A DNA stretch of 64,000 bases from Agrobacterium sp. AGB01 (lineage in GTDB: Bacteria; Pseudomonadota; Alphaproteobacteria; Rhizobiales; Rhizobiaceae): NCBI RefSeq assembly GCF_014851585.1, contig NZ_JACVAB010000004.1, positions 310,001 through 374,000 on the forward strand, given 5' to 3'. The translations under genes were made by a program, and so were the position numbers. The notes below the pieces were generated by a model. It was given only the letters and a program-made list of their open reading frames with translations. It was not told where the DNA came from and made no database searches. This document shows, one piece after another, positions 45,810-54,699 of this stretch. Each line of letters opens with the position of its first letter. Position 1 is the first letter of the stretch.

Positions 45810-47489
45810 TCAATCGACAACAAATCCTTTTTTCTTCAGGAGTTGCAAGAACAGCAACGGCAACAGTGTCGTCAGAATGATCGTAACAAAGGCCATGGCC
45901 ATACCGATCCCGACTGAACCTTGTTCGAACTGACGCCAGATAAAGGTGGCAATCGTCTGCATGCCAACTGGGGCCACCACAACTGAGGCAACCAGTTCGC
46001 GAGAAGCAAGAGCAAAGACCAGCAGCATTGCCGAGGCAACACTGGGGAACACCAGCGGCAGCAGAATACGGCGAAAGGCAACAGGTCCGCTTGCGCCAAA
46101 GACCCGTGCTGCAGCCTCAAGATTGTCACCGAGCTGCACAAATGCAGCGGTTGCGTAACGCGCCGTCTGTGGCAGTAAAATACAGCAATAGGCCAGAAGA
46201 AGGATCAAGGCGGTATTATAGGGCGTGAATGGCAGGCCAGGCATGTTCCAGGCCATGATCAAACCAACGGCAACCACAATACCCGGAAGGGCATTGGGAA
46301 TGACGGTCATGATATCGATCAGGACACGTCCGCGCATTCTGGTCTTTACAACTGTATAGGCCGAGACAACGCCGATGATACCGGTAATGATGGCAGTACC
46401 GACGCCAAGCGTCAGGCTGTTCACCAAGGCACCGAGCGCACCGGCGCTGTTGCTGAAAACGGCGGCAAAATTTGCCAGCGTGACATTGTCTATGGCAAGA
46501 CCGCCTGAGATGGTACGCGATAGCGACGTAACGAGAATGGCAAGCATCGGCACGCCGGTTGCCAGAAATGCCACAACAGCAAATGCCGCCATGACAGGTA
46601 CGGTGAAGGCACCAAGCTCGCGCTTGTCACTGTTTTGCGGTTTGCCCACCACGGTCTGATAGGAACGACGCGCCAGGATCCAGCGCTGGACGAGGAAAGC
46701 CAGCAGCGACAAAGTTACCAGCACCAATGACAGGATGGCAGCACCGGGCAAATCAATCGGCCAGTCGCTGACCCGTGTATCAATGCCGGTTACAAGAACC
46801 GGGAAACCGGCACGGCTGCCCAAAGCTGCCGGCGTGCCATATTCCTCGATGGCGGCGGCAAATACCAGAAGAAGACTTGCGGCAAGACCGGGCGCCGACA
46901 AAGGCAGTGTAATTCGCCAGAATGCCCGCGTTGGCGTTGCACCGAATACACGGCCGACATCCGCATAACGGGCACCAACCGCCTCGACCGTGCGCGACAC
47001 AGCAAAATAAACGACCGGAAATGTGTTGAAGGTCATGACCAGTGTCATGCCGAACAGCGAAAACAGGAATTGCGAAAGATTGAAACCAAGAAGCTGTTGC
47101 AGATAACCGCGCGGCTGCAGTGTCATGATCCAGCCGAGTGTGGCGATGTAGGGAGGGATCATGAAGGGCACGAGCAACAGGATATCCCACACTCTTGCAA
47201 ACGGAATGCGGTACAGTGCACGCGCAACACCAAGCGGCACCGCTAGAACGGCCGACGCCATCACCACACATAGCCCAAGAAGCAGCGTGTTGCGGGTCAT
47301 GCCCAAAAGCTTGCTATCCCCAAGGGTTTGAGCAAGCCGCGAGAAGGGCTCCGAAAAGGAGCCCTGCCCGAGTTGAGGAAAGATCGCCTGGAGTACGATT
47401 GCGGCAAAGGGCACGACAACGACGATTACGAGGCCACAGGCAGCAAGCCAGGCAGCAGGCGCGGCGCCACCAATATCCTTTGCACGCAT
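45810..47489 (-). CDS. Fe3+/2-aminoethylphosphonate-class ABC permease (double domain)
   Basis: 559 residues with about twelve helices and two BPD permease domains, as in FbpB/AfuB/PhnU-V-like fusions. EAA loops: VFGATPTRAFWRITLPLSAPGL (first half) and VFGASGPVAFRRILLPLVFPS (second half). Last gene of the three-gene operon, 10 bp after the binding protein. Confidence 0.9.
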   Translation of the reverse strand: MRAKDIGGAAPAAWLAACGLVIVVVVPFAAIVLQAIFPQLGQGSFSEPFSRLAQTLGDSKLLGMTRNTLLLGLCVVMASAVLAVPLGVARALYRIPFARVWDILLLVPFMIPPYIATLGWIMTLQPRGYLQQLLGFNLSQFLFSLFGMTLVMTFNTFPVVYFAVSRTVEAVGARYADVGRVFGATPTRAFWRITLPLSAPGLAASLLLVFAAAIEEYGTPAALGSRAGFPVLVTGIDTRVSDWPIDLPGAAILSLVLVTLSLLAFLVQRWILARRSYQTVVGKPQNSDKRELGAFTVPVMAAFAVVAFLATGVPMLAILVTSLSRTISGGLAIDNVTLANFAAVFSNSAGALGALVNSLTLGVGTAIITGIIGVVSAYTVVKTRMRGRVLIDIMTVIPNALPGIVVAVGLIMAWNMPGLPFTPYNTALILLLAYCCILLPQTARYATAAFVQLGDNLEAAARVFGASGPVAFRRILLPLVFPSVASAMLLVFALASRELVASVVVAPVGMQTIATFIWRQFEQGSVGIGMAMAFVTIILTTLLPLLFLQLLKKKGFVVD

Positions 47490-47499
47490 TCTTTTATAC

Positions 47500-48459
47500 T
47501 CAGTTTGTTCCGAAGATATCGGAAACCTTCTTCAGGGTCTCTTCGCGCTTGCCGTAGATGGCCGACGCATCGTAGTCGAGCAGCTTCAGGTCGCTGATCA
47601 GCGGACGGTCAGCCGGGATGTCGGTACGTGCTGGCATCAGGTAGGTTGCAGCAACCATCTTCTGACCTTCGTCCGACAGCATGTAGTCGATGAACTTCTT
47701 GGCCTCATCCTGGTTCTTGGACAAGTTCAGGATCATGGCAGGACGCGGTGCGATAACCGTGCCGGAAGCAGGGAAGATAACGTCGATGCTTTCGCCCTTG
47801 GCCTTATTGCCATAGGTGATGTAGTCAACAGCGCCAAAAACAGCTGCCTTTGCACCCTGCAAAACAGGGTTAAGCGCTTCAGCATTGGCACCGGCAATGA
47901 TCGCGCCATTTGCCTGCAGGTCCTTGAAGACCTTGAAGTCGTCATGAGCGCCAAGAACGCCGGTCAGTTCGAAAGCAGAACCAGACTGGGCAGGATCTGG
48001 AATGTTCACAAGGTCCTTGAACTCTGGCTTTGCCAGGTCAGCCCACTCTGCAGGCTTCGGTGTGCCGCTCTTGGTGTTCCATGCGATACCGAGAGCAGAA
48101 ACGCCCTGTGCAACAGCGGTGTCGGACTTCAGGAAATCAGGAACCTTTTCAGCGTTAGGGCTTGTGTAGGACACCAGCCAGCCACGCTTTGCGAAGTCGG
48201 TTGCCGTATCCCAGGACGCGGAAATGACGATGTCAACGACAGGGTTTGCAGCTTCTGCCTCAATACGGGCCATGACCTTGCCGGTTGTTGCCTGGAAGAC
48301 ATTGACCTTGATACCGGACTGCGCGGTAAATCCGGCAGCCATCTTGTCGATGAGGTTTTGCGGGCCAGCGGTGTAGACGGTGATATCGGCATGGGCAGTA
48401 CCGGCCATCAGCATGGCAGCCAATACGCCAAAAGCGGTGTGCTTGAGGGATTTCAACAT
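47500..48459 (-). CDS. ABC transporter substrate-binding protein (Fe3+/2-AEP class)
   Basis: 319 residues with signal peptide (about 1-24, ends GTAHADI) and the SBP_bac_11-like ITVYTAGPQNLIDKMAAGFTAQSGIKVNVFQATTGKVMARIEAE start of this class. The tandem Tyr pair that binds iron in FbpA is not evident near the C-terminus, so phosphonate or another anion is as likely as Fe3+. AGGAG lies 12 bp upstream; the gene overlaps the ATPase gene by 7 bp. Confidence 0.88.
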   Translation of the reverse strand: MLKSLKHTAFGVLAAMLMAGTAHADITVYTAGPQNLIDKMAAGFTAQSGIKVNVFQATTGKVMARIEAEAANPVVDIVISASWDTATDFAKRGWLVSYTSPNAEKVPDFLKSDTAVAQGVSALGIAWNTKSGTPKPAEWADLAKPEFKDLVNIPDPAQSGSAFELTGVLGAHDDFKVFKDLQANGAIIAGANAEALNPVLQGAKAAVFGAVDYITYGNKAKGESIDVIFPASGTVIAPRPAMILNLSKNQDEAKKFIDYMLSDEGQKMVAATYLMPARTDIPADRPLISDLKLLDYDASAIYGKREETLKKVSDIFGTN

Positions 48460-49565
48460 GTTGCAACTCTCTCCTTTTGAGTGATCTGGTCATCGGCACC
48501 GAACCAGTGGATCTGATCGACATCGACGGAAATCGGAATTGTTTCGCCCGGTCTGAAACGGACCTGGCTGAGAAGCTGAAGCTCGACGGACGGCAGGCCG
48601 GGCGGCGAGACAACCGCCAGATGGCCATCACCACGGAACTGCGAACGCAGCACCACGCCCTGGAAACTGGCGCGACCTTCGTCGGCCGACACGGCACGTG
48701 TCGGAATGAGGATACGAGCGCGGTTACGGGATGGGTTTTGCATGTCGGCAATTTGATAGGTGCTGCCAGCCAGGAACCAGTTGCCGTTCTTCCATTCAAT
48801 ATCGGCCAGACCGCCAAGTCTGAGGAAGTCCGCGACTTCAGGCGTTGCCGGGCTGCCGATCAGGGAATCCGGCGAGGCCAGCTGCTCGATATGGCCGCTG
48901 CGCATAACCGCAACTTCATCGGCCAGCGTCAGCGCTTCGGCATGATCATGCGTGACATAAACGGCAGTCAGTTGCAGCGAGGCAATCAGTTCTGCCAGTT
49001 CACCAACCATGTTTTCGCGCAGTTCGCGATCAAGATTGGACAGAGGCTCGTCGAACAGGATCAACTGCGGTTCGGCCACAATGGCGCGGGCAATTGCCAC
49101 GCGCTGCTGCTGGCCACCGGAAAGGTCGCTTGGGCGTCGATCCGCGAAAGCAGCCAGACCGACACGCTCAAGGGCGCGAATAGTGCGCTGGTGTCGTTCA
49201 CTCTTGCCAATGCCGCGCATTTCCAGCGGGAAGGATACATTGCCTCCCACGGTCAAATGCGGCCACAGTGCATAATCCTGAAACACCATGCCGAGATTGC
49301 GTTTTTCAGGCGGTGCGAAAATCGAATTGCCCGCATCAGCCACGACCTTGCCCGCAATCGACACAGAACCAGCTGTCGGCTGCAACAGACCTGCAATCAG
49401 TCGCAACAATGTTGTCTTGCCGCAGCCGGAAGGCCCCAGAAGCGCCAAAGTGCGACCACGGATCAGTGAAAGGTCGATGTCCTTGAGGATTGCCGTCTGG
49501 GAATACTGGAAACTCAGGCCAGCAGTAGAAACCGCAGCCTGGGCTGCCTCGGAGGTGAATGTCAT
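48453..49565 (-). CDS. ABC transporter ATP-binding protein (FbpC/PotA-like)
   Basis: 370 residues. Walker A GPSGCGKTT, Q-loop VFQDYALWPHLTV, signature LSGGQQQRV, Walker B LILFDEPLSNLD and a C-terminal TOBE-like domain (about 290-360). It is first in the operon, before the binding protein and permease, which is not the usual order for such systems. Confidence 0.92.
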   Translation of the reverse strand: MTFTSEAAQAAVSTAGLSFQYSQTAILKDIDLSLIRGRTLALLGPSGCGKTTLLRLIAGLLQPTAGSVSIAGKVVADAGNSIFAPPEKRNLGMVFQDYALWPHLTVGGNVSFPLEMRGIGKSERHQRTIRALERVGLAAFADRRPSDLSGGQQQRVAIARAIVAEPQLILFDEPLSNLDRELRENMVGELAELIASLQLTAVYVTHDHAEALTLADEVAVMRSGHIEQLASPDSLIGSPATPEVADFLRLGGLADIEWKNGNWFLAGSTYQIADMQNPSRNRARILIPTRAVSADEGRASFQGVVLRSQFRGDGHLAVVSPPGLPSVELQLLSQVRFRPGETIPISVDVDQIHWFGADDQITQKERVATC

Positions 49566-49621
49566 ATGATCGCAGGGGTTGATTAAGATGCGATCTCACT
49601 ATTCTGACGACATAACAGATA

Positions 49622-49640
49622 TGTGACAAACTCTGTCACA
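49622..49640. promoter_or_regulatory. Operator-like inverted repeat upstream of the ABC operon
   Basis: TGTGACA-AACTC-TGTCACA: perfect 7-bp arms with a 5-bp spacer, 57 bp before the ATPase start codon. The half-sites resemble CRP but the spacing (TGTGA-N9-TCACA) is wrong for it; a GntR-type regulator would fit. No local regulator gene is obvious. Confidence 0.45.
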
Positions 49641-49844
49641 GACCAAAATCCAGCGGTTTTCTTTTCAAGGTCAATTCTCCCTCAGCCGATCATCTGGGTT
49701 GGCGAGCGATGTAATCCGATACAGGCACTTCACCCAGAGGCTGCCAAGCACGCGTAATTGAGACGTCGCATGGCATCACGAAGAAGCTGCGTGTAAGCTC
49801 CGCAAGCACACGCAACCATAGCAAGAAATATTTTTACGCATGCA

Positions 49845-49872
49845 TTGAAAGCACAAATGAAGTGCTTTATAT
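49845..49872 (+). promoter_or_regulatory. Sigma-70-like promoter with embedded inverted repeat
   Basis: TTGAAA (49845-49850), 16-bp spacer, TTATAT (49867-49872). The spacer holds AAAGCAC / GTGCTTT (49848-49854 with 49862-49868). The ATG at 49881 lies only 8 bp after the -10 box, so a transcript could be nearly leaderless. Confidence 0.45.
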
Positions 49873-49880
49873 GTTTAAGC

Positions 49881-50345
49881 ATGATCACAAGGCTTCTTTC
49901 TCGCATCATTCTGGTGCTCGGACCGACAAAGCAGGATCTGTCTTCCCTGCGGGAGACCCTGTCTGCGTACCGGGATGCGATGAGTATTCTCGACCAGACA
50001 GAAGGCGCAAATCTGGTTGCGCTGCACACCGCAGCCTATGAAAACATCCGCGCCCGGACCGGCCTGCCCTCACGCATGGCGACACTGGCTTTGCGCGACC
50101 ACAGCCATCACGACCCTGAGCAACCCGTCCAGAGCATTCCTCTCGATGCCAAACTGTTTTCCGTCAAAGGACCAGACACGGTCAGCATCGCCACGATCAA
50201 CGGCCGTATCGTCGTGCCTTACGCGGTGCGGGGTTATCAGGAGGGCTGGACTGACTTTACTGAAGCACGCCTCATGTTTGAGGAAAACACAGTGACCATC
50301 CACGCCGGAATAAGGTCCGGCTTTCAACCGAACAAGGAGACTTCC
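49881..50345 (+). CDS. TnpB-like N-terminal module (no RuvC nuclease), in frame with PspA
   Basis: 155 codons without a stop, running in frame into the PspA gene. The helical start (LVLGPTKQDLSSLRETLSAYRDAMSILDQ) and ALHTAAYENIRARTGLPSRMATLALRD match the N-terminal helices of OrfB/TnpB of IS200/IS605 elements; LDAKLFSVKGPDTVSIATINGRIVVPYAVRGYQ and ARLMFEENTVTIHAGIR match the beta-barrel just before the RuvC domain. The reading frame then turns into a linker and PspA instead of RuvC-I, so no nuclease is possible. Codon use is normal for the window. Either a remnant or domesticated domain, made alone by no visible stop, or as a 369-residue fusion with PspA. Confidence 0.65.
50334..50339 (+). 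promoter_or_regulatory. Strong internal ribosome-binding site for PspA
   Basis: AAGGAG, 6 bp before ATG 50346, inside the open frame that begins at 49881. It supports separate translation of PspA even though the upstream TnpB-like module is in frame. Confidence 0.75.
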
Positions 50346-50990
50346 ATGAACAATGAAGGCATTCTTGCCCGGCTCGGGCGCGTCATCGCTGGTGTTGTCA
50401 ACAACGCCGTAGACACAGCTGAGTCAAACAATCCGGTTGCCGTTGCTCAGCAGGCCGTCCGCGAAATTGGGAAAATCGCCGAGGAAGCCCGTGCAGCACT
50501 GGGCGTCGCGGTTGCAGCCGGTCATCGGTTGAAGGCCAAGGCCAAGGATCTGGATGACGAAATTCAGGACCTCGATGAAAAGATAAAGGTCGGGTTGGAA
50601 AATAATCGCGAAGATCTGGCGCGTGCCGCAACCGGCCTGCAGATCGATCTGGAGGCCCAGCGCGAAGCACTTGGCAGAGCCATCATGGAAAATGCTGCCG
50701 AGATCACCGAAGCAGAGGCCACATTGCGCAGTATCGCCTCAGCCAAGGCAGACGCCCATAAACGGGTTGAAGACGCACAGAAAGCAGCCAAAACTGCAGC
50801 ACACGTGGATTCGACACCATCGCAGCGCAATGACCAGCGCCTTGCAGACGCACTGGATGCCATAGAGCGGGTTACTGGCACGCCAGCAAAACCCACGAAC
50901 GGCGCCGCCGAAATTGAAGAGCTTGGCCGCTTACAGCGACAAAACGCCATTGATGCGCGTCTCAAGGCATTCCGTGAAGGGCAACGCTAA
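50346..50990 (+). CDS. PspA/IM30 (ESCRT-III-like) family protein
   Basis: 214 residues from an ATG with a strong AAGGAG site. Starts MNNEGILARLGRVIAGVVNNAVDTAESNNPVAVAQQAVREI, the amphipathic first helix of PspA, followed by long alpha-helical coiled coil (about residues 30-160). Such proteins bind and remodel damaged inner membranes. The upstream TnpB-like module is in the same frame, so a longer fusion is possible. Overlaps the YqiJ-like gene by one base (TAATG) and belongs to the flotillin operon. Confidence 0.85.
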   Translation: MNNEGILARLGRVIAGVVNNAVDTAESNNPVAVAQQAVREIGKIAEEARAALGVAVAAGHRLKAKAKDLDDEIQDLDEKIKVGLENNREDLARAATGLQIDLEAQREALGRAIMENAAEITEAEATLRSIASAKADAHKRVEDAQKAAKTAAHVDSTPSQRNDQRLADALDAIERVTGTPAKPTNGAAEIEELGRLQRQNAIDARLKAFREGQR

Positions 50991-51649
50991 TGGGAACAAT
51001 CGTCCAACCAGGTACCGCCGCATTCTGGCTGGCATTGCTGGTCATTGCCGGGCTTGGCATTGTGGAACTTGTTTCAATGTTGCTCGGCGCATCCGTCTCC
51101 TCGCTTCTTGATGATGGTTTTAGCCCTCACACACCCGGAGAGTCGCATTCCGGCCTGCTTGGCAGCTGGATGTCCTGGCTCAATGCCGGCGGGGTGCCTG
51201 TCCTGGTGCTCGCCGTCATTCTTCTGGCGGCTTTTGCGGTGGCCGGCTTCGTCATACAGGCAATATCGTCGGCGACCATTATTGGCCCAATGCCGGATTA
51301 TGCGGCGATAACCGGAGCACTGGCAGCAGCCATTCCAGTAACCCGCTGGGCCAGTCGTGGCCTGGCCAAGATCATCCCGCGTGATGAAACAAGTGTGCTG
51401 CACCAGTCTGACTTCATTGGACTGGTCGGAACAGTCACCCTCGGTCCGCTCGATCAGGGAAATCCTGGCACAGTCAGGGTCAAGGACCGATACGATAACA
51501 TCCACTCCTTGCGCGCCAAAGCGGCAGTGGGATACACCATTGCAACCGGTGAGCACATTTTAATTGTCGACGGTTCCGAGGGGCTTTTTGAAGCCATCCC
51601 GGCACCGGCGGAACTTAACTTGTCCAACAATGGGCAAAATGGGGGTTAA
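50990..51649 (+). CDS. YqiJ-like membrane protein with OB-fold domain
   Basis: 219 residues. Two membrane segments (about 12-36 and 68-95) and a C-terminal OB-fold domain (about 140-210: IGLVGTVTLGPLDQGNPGTVRVKDRYDNIHSLRAKA) like NfeD/YqiJ. NfeD-type proteins pair with flotillins or PspA in membrane microdomains. It sits 6 bp before the flotillin gene. Confidence 0.85.
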   Translation: MGTIVQPGTAAFWLALLVIAGLGIVELVSMLLGASVSSLLDDGFSPHTPGESHSGLLGSWMSWLNAGGVPVLVLAVILLAAFAVAGFVIQAISSATIIGPMPDYAAITGALAAAIPVTRWASRGLAKIIPRDETSVLHQSDFIGLVGTVTLGPLDQGNPGTVRVKDRYDNIHSLRAKAAVGYTIATGEHILIVDGSEGLFEAIPAPAELNLSNNGQNGG

Positions 51650-51655
51650 CACACG

Positions 51656-53347
51656 ATGGATTTCTTTTCTCTAAGCCTTATTGCAGGGGTAATTATTGCC
51701 GCGATTGTCGTCATCGGCATTATCATGACATCGCTCTACACCCGTTCGACACGCGACAAAGCCTATGTCCGAACCGGTCTTGGCGGCAAAAAAGTCGTGT
51801 TGGACGGTGGTTCTATCATCCTGCCAATCTTCCACTCGTATTCCTGGGTATCGCTGAGCACATTGCGCCTTGAGGTGAAGAGATCGGAACATGAATCTCT
51901 GATCACCAAGGACCGTATGCGTGCCGATATCACCGCCGAATTTTACGTCCGCGTGAAGCCGGATGCGGAAAACATTGCGCTTGCCGCCCAGACCCTCGGT
52001 GACCGTACCAATGATGCCGATGCGCTGAAAGCACTGGTCGAAGCCAAGTTCGTTGACGGTCTGCGCTCCGTTGCAGCCACCATGTCGCTGCGCGACCTGC
52101 AGGAACAGCGTGCCGAATTCGTCAAATCGGTGCAGGCCGCCGTTGCCCATGACCTGCAGTCGAACGGTCTGGAACTTGAATCCGTATCGCTGACGCGTCT
52201 CGACCAGACCGACATCAAACACTTCAACCCGAACAACACCTTCGACGCCGAAGGTTTGACGGCGCTGACCAAGATCACCGAAGAGCGTAAGCGCGAGCGC
52301 AACCAGATTGTCCGTGACAATGAGGTTGAAATCGCCACCAAAGACCGTGAAGCCTCTCTGCGCAGATTGACCATTGAGCGCGAACAGCGTGACGCAGAAT
52401 TGAACCAGGAACGCGACATCGCCAATAAGACGGCGGAAACACGCGCCGAAGCCGCGAAGATCGAACAGGCTGCCCGCCTCAGCGAAGAAACCGCCAAGCT
52501 GGATACTGAACGCGGTATCGCGGAACGTGACGCACAGGCCCGTCAGGCCCGTGAAACAGCACGTATCGAAGCTGAACGCGGCATTGCAGAACGTGAAGCC
52601 GAAGCCCGCAAGATTACCGAAACGGCCCGCATCGAAGCGGCGATTGCCGTTGCCGAAAAGGTAGAGGAAGAACAGGCAGCTCGTGCCAAGGCCGATGAAG
52701 CCAAGGCTGCCGCTATTACCGCCGAAGAACAGGTCGTGACCGCGCGTGAAGTGGAAATTGCTGAACGCGCCAAGCGCATTGCAGTTATCGATGCCCGCAA
52801 GGCCGCAGAACGGGATGCAACAGCCATCACGGTCAAGGCAGAAGCGGAACGTGCCGCAGCGGAAAACCTGGCTGCCGCAGCAAAGATCGCAGCAGAGGCT
52901 GAGGCTCAGGCCGCCAAGATCCGCGCAGAAGGTGTGATCGCACTCGGCGACGCTGAAGCCCAGGCCGAACGTGCCCGTAACGACGCCCGTAACGCCCTGT
53001 CCGGTGATATCATCGAGTACGAACTTGCCCGCGCGCGCATCGAAATCATCCCAGAGGCACTGGCAGAAGCCATGAAGCCAATCGAGAAGATTTCCGACAT
53101 CCGCATTTTCAGCGCCGGTAATCTGGCCGGTGCGCTTGGCGGCAAGGGCGGCGAGGGTGGCAGTGCCATGAATGATCTCTCGGGCCAGTTACTCAGCTTC
53201 ACTGCGCAGAAGCCGATCCTTGATGAAATCCTGTCTCAGGCTGGTTTCAAGGGTGAAGACCCAACCCAGGCACTGCTTGCCGGCAGCCTTGCTGGCGCTT
53301 CGAAAGGTGCAGCAACCAAAAAACTCGACAAGAGCGACGACGCCTGA
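51656..53347 (+). CDS. Flotillin/SPFH-domain protein (YqiK-like)
   Basis: 563 residues. An N-terminal membrane anchor (about 5-28), SPFH/band-7 domain (about 30-210: AYVRTGLGGKKVVLDGGSIILPIFH, EVKRSEHESLITKDRMRADITAEFYVRV), then a long Ala/Glu/Lys/Arg-rich coiled coil (about 220-455) and a C-terminal tail with GGKGGEGG. Flotillins build membrane microdomains and cooperate with NfeD-type partners. Ends the operon; a strong terminator follows. Confidence 0.9.
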   Translation: MDFFSLSLIAGVIIAAIVVIGIIMTSLYTRSTRDKAYVRTGLGGKKVVLDGGSIILPIFHSYSWVSLSTLRLEVKRSEHESLITKDRMRADITAEFYVRVKPDAENIALAAQTLGDRTNDADALKALVEAKFVDGLRSVAATMSLRDLQEQRAEFVKSVQAAVAHDLQSNGLELESVSLTRLDQTDIKHFNPNNTFDAEGLTALTKITEERKRERNQIVRDNEVEIATKDREASLRRLTIEREQRDAELNQERDIANKTAETRAEAAKIEQAARLSEETAKLDTERGIAERDAQARQARETARIEAERGIAEREAEARKITETARIEAAIAVAEKVEEEQAARAKADEAKAAAITAEEQVVTAREVEIAERAKRIAVIDARKAAERDATAITVKAEAERAAAENLAAAAKIAAEAEAQAAKIRAEGVIALGDAEAQAERARNDARNALSGDIIEYELARARIEIIPEALAEAMKPIEKISDIRIFSAGNLAGALGGKGGEGGSAMNDLSGQLLSFTAQKPILDEILSQAGFKGEDPTQALLAGSLAGASKGAATKKLDKSDDA

Positions 53348-53370
53348 CAACAACTCTTAGACCAGAAAAC

Positions 53371-53410
53371 AATGCGCGGCTTTCACGGGAAGCCGCGCAT
53401 TATCATTTTT
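53371..53410 (+). terminator. Rho-independent terminator of the PspA-flotillin operon
   Basis: 12-bp GC-rich stem (53371-53382 with 53390-53401), 7-nt loop, then a T-rich tail ending TTTTT. It also separates the convergent decarboxylase gene. Confidence 0.88.
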
Positions 53411-53421
53411 ATCGTCTAACG

Positions 53422-54699
53422 CTAAGCAAGCACCCGAAGCTGCCCATCCTCTACAATGACCTCGGTAGGACGGTCATGCGATAGGAAGTTGATTGGGCTT
53501 GCCGTGATGCCATAGGCGCCTGATTGCAGGACGGCGACGATGTCACCGGCCTTCAGGTTCGGCATCTGGATATCGCGCGCTAGAATATCGAGTGGCGTGC
53601 AAAGTGGGCCGGCGATCGTCACCGGTGCCCAATTTGTTTCATTCATGCGGGCTGGCGCCACCACGGGGTAACTGCGTTTGATAACCTGCCCCAGATTCCC
53701 CGATGCCGCCAGATGGTGGTGCATGCCACCGTCAGTCACCACAAAACAAGTACCGCGCGAGTGTTTCACCGAGTTGACTTCGGCAACGTAAACGCCCGCA
53801 GGTCCAACAAGGAAACGGCCCGGCTCTACAATTGCCTTGGCGGATGACAGGAGTGGATCATCCTTCATCAACGCAATCAGCGACGGAACCGCAGCAGCGA
53901 TGACATTAAGATCAAGGGACTTATCGCCGACGTGATAGGGAATGCCGAGCCCGCCGCCGAGATCGACCGTTTCAAGCGGTTTGCCCAGCTGCGCAGCAAT
54001 CCGTGACGCAATGCCAATCGCATGACGCCATTGTTCCAGAAGTGCTGCTTCGTCCAGAATTTGCGTGCCGCCATAAACATGCACACCGACCAGGTCGATA
54101 TTCTCAACGTTGGACACGGCATCCAAAGCAGCTTGTAGATTTTCCTCGTCAAATCCGAATGCTGTCGGCTTGCCACCCATACGCATGGCACCGGCCTGCA
54201 CGGTCGGCACCGGGTTGATCCGGAGAGAACACCGCACCGGCTTACCGATCACATTAAGGCGCTCGATCTCTTCAAAACTCTCAATGTGAATTTCGCCGAT
54301 ACCGCCGACTAGGACCTCTTCCAGCTCCCGAACACGTTTGCCAGGGCCAGCAAACAGAATTTTTTCCGGCGCAACACCTGCCGCCAGCGCAGCACGATAT
54401 TCGCCGACCGACGCAATCTCGACGCCAGCGCCCTCTTCAACAAAAACCTTGATAACCTGCGGATGGGGGTTGGCCTTCACCGAATAATGGATCGTGGCAA
54501 ATCCCTCCAATGCGGCCGCTAGCTGTCGGTAGGTCCGGCGCATGAGAGCTGCATCATAAATATAGGCAGGAGTTGCAGTTTTTGCTGTTATCTCACGAAC
54601 CGGCACGCCGCCAGCCAGCAGATCAGGGCCGTCTGTCTGGAAAAGGGACGCAGCAAGATCATAGCCATGCGACGGTTTGGGGCGCTCGGTTTCACTCAC
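53422..54699 (-). CDS. PLP-dependent amino acid decarboxylase (LysA-like, carrier-linked type)
   Basis: 425 residues, fold type III group IV decarboxylase. PLP lysine Lys75 in HYSVKANP; GGGLGIPY; VEPGRFLVG; GPLCTPLD supplies the cross-subunit Cys. The closest named relatives are the exosortase-A-associated decarboxylases, which lie next to an AMP ligase and an acyl carrier protein exactly as here. Probably decarboxylates an amino acid, perhaps after loading on the carrier. The stop of the ligase gene overlaps its start (ATGA). Confidence 0.87.
   Translation of the reverse strand: MSETERPKPSHGYDLAASLFQTDGPDLLAGGVPVREITAKTATPAYIYDAALMRRTYRQLAAALEGFATIHYSVKANPHPQVIKVFVEEGAGVEIASVGEYRAALAAGVAPEKILFAGPGKRVRELEEVLVGGIGEIHIESFEEIERLNVIGKPVRCSLRINPVPTVQAGAMRMGGKPTAFGFDEENLQAALDAVSNVENIDLVGVHVYGGTQILDEAALLEQWRHAIGIASRIAAQLGKPLETVDLGGGLGIPYHVGDKSLDLNVIAAAVPSLIALMKDDPLLSSAKAIVEPGRFLVGPAGVYVAEVNSVKHSRGTCFVVTDGGMHHHLAASGNLGQVIKRSYPVVAPARMNETNWAPVTIAGPLCTPLDILARDIQMPNLKAGDIVAVLQSGAYGITASPINFLSHDRPTEVIVEDGQLRVLA

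Larger units (their letters stand above)
49566..49880. other. Divergent intergenic region between ABC operon and TnpB-like/PspA operon
   Basis: About 315 bp. It contains the inverted repeat at 49622-49640 on the ABC side and a sigma-70-like promoter at 49845-49872 on the PspA side. No gene seen. Confidence 0.6.

Noticed and set aside
49622-49640. CRP binding site
   Set aside because: Half-sites match but the spacer is 9 bp instead of 6; kept only as an unassigned operator-like repeat.
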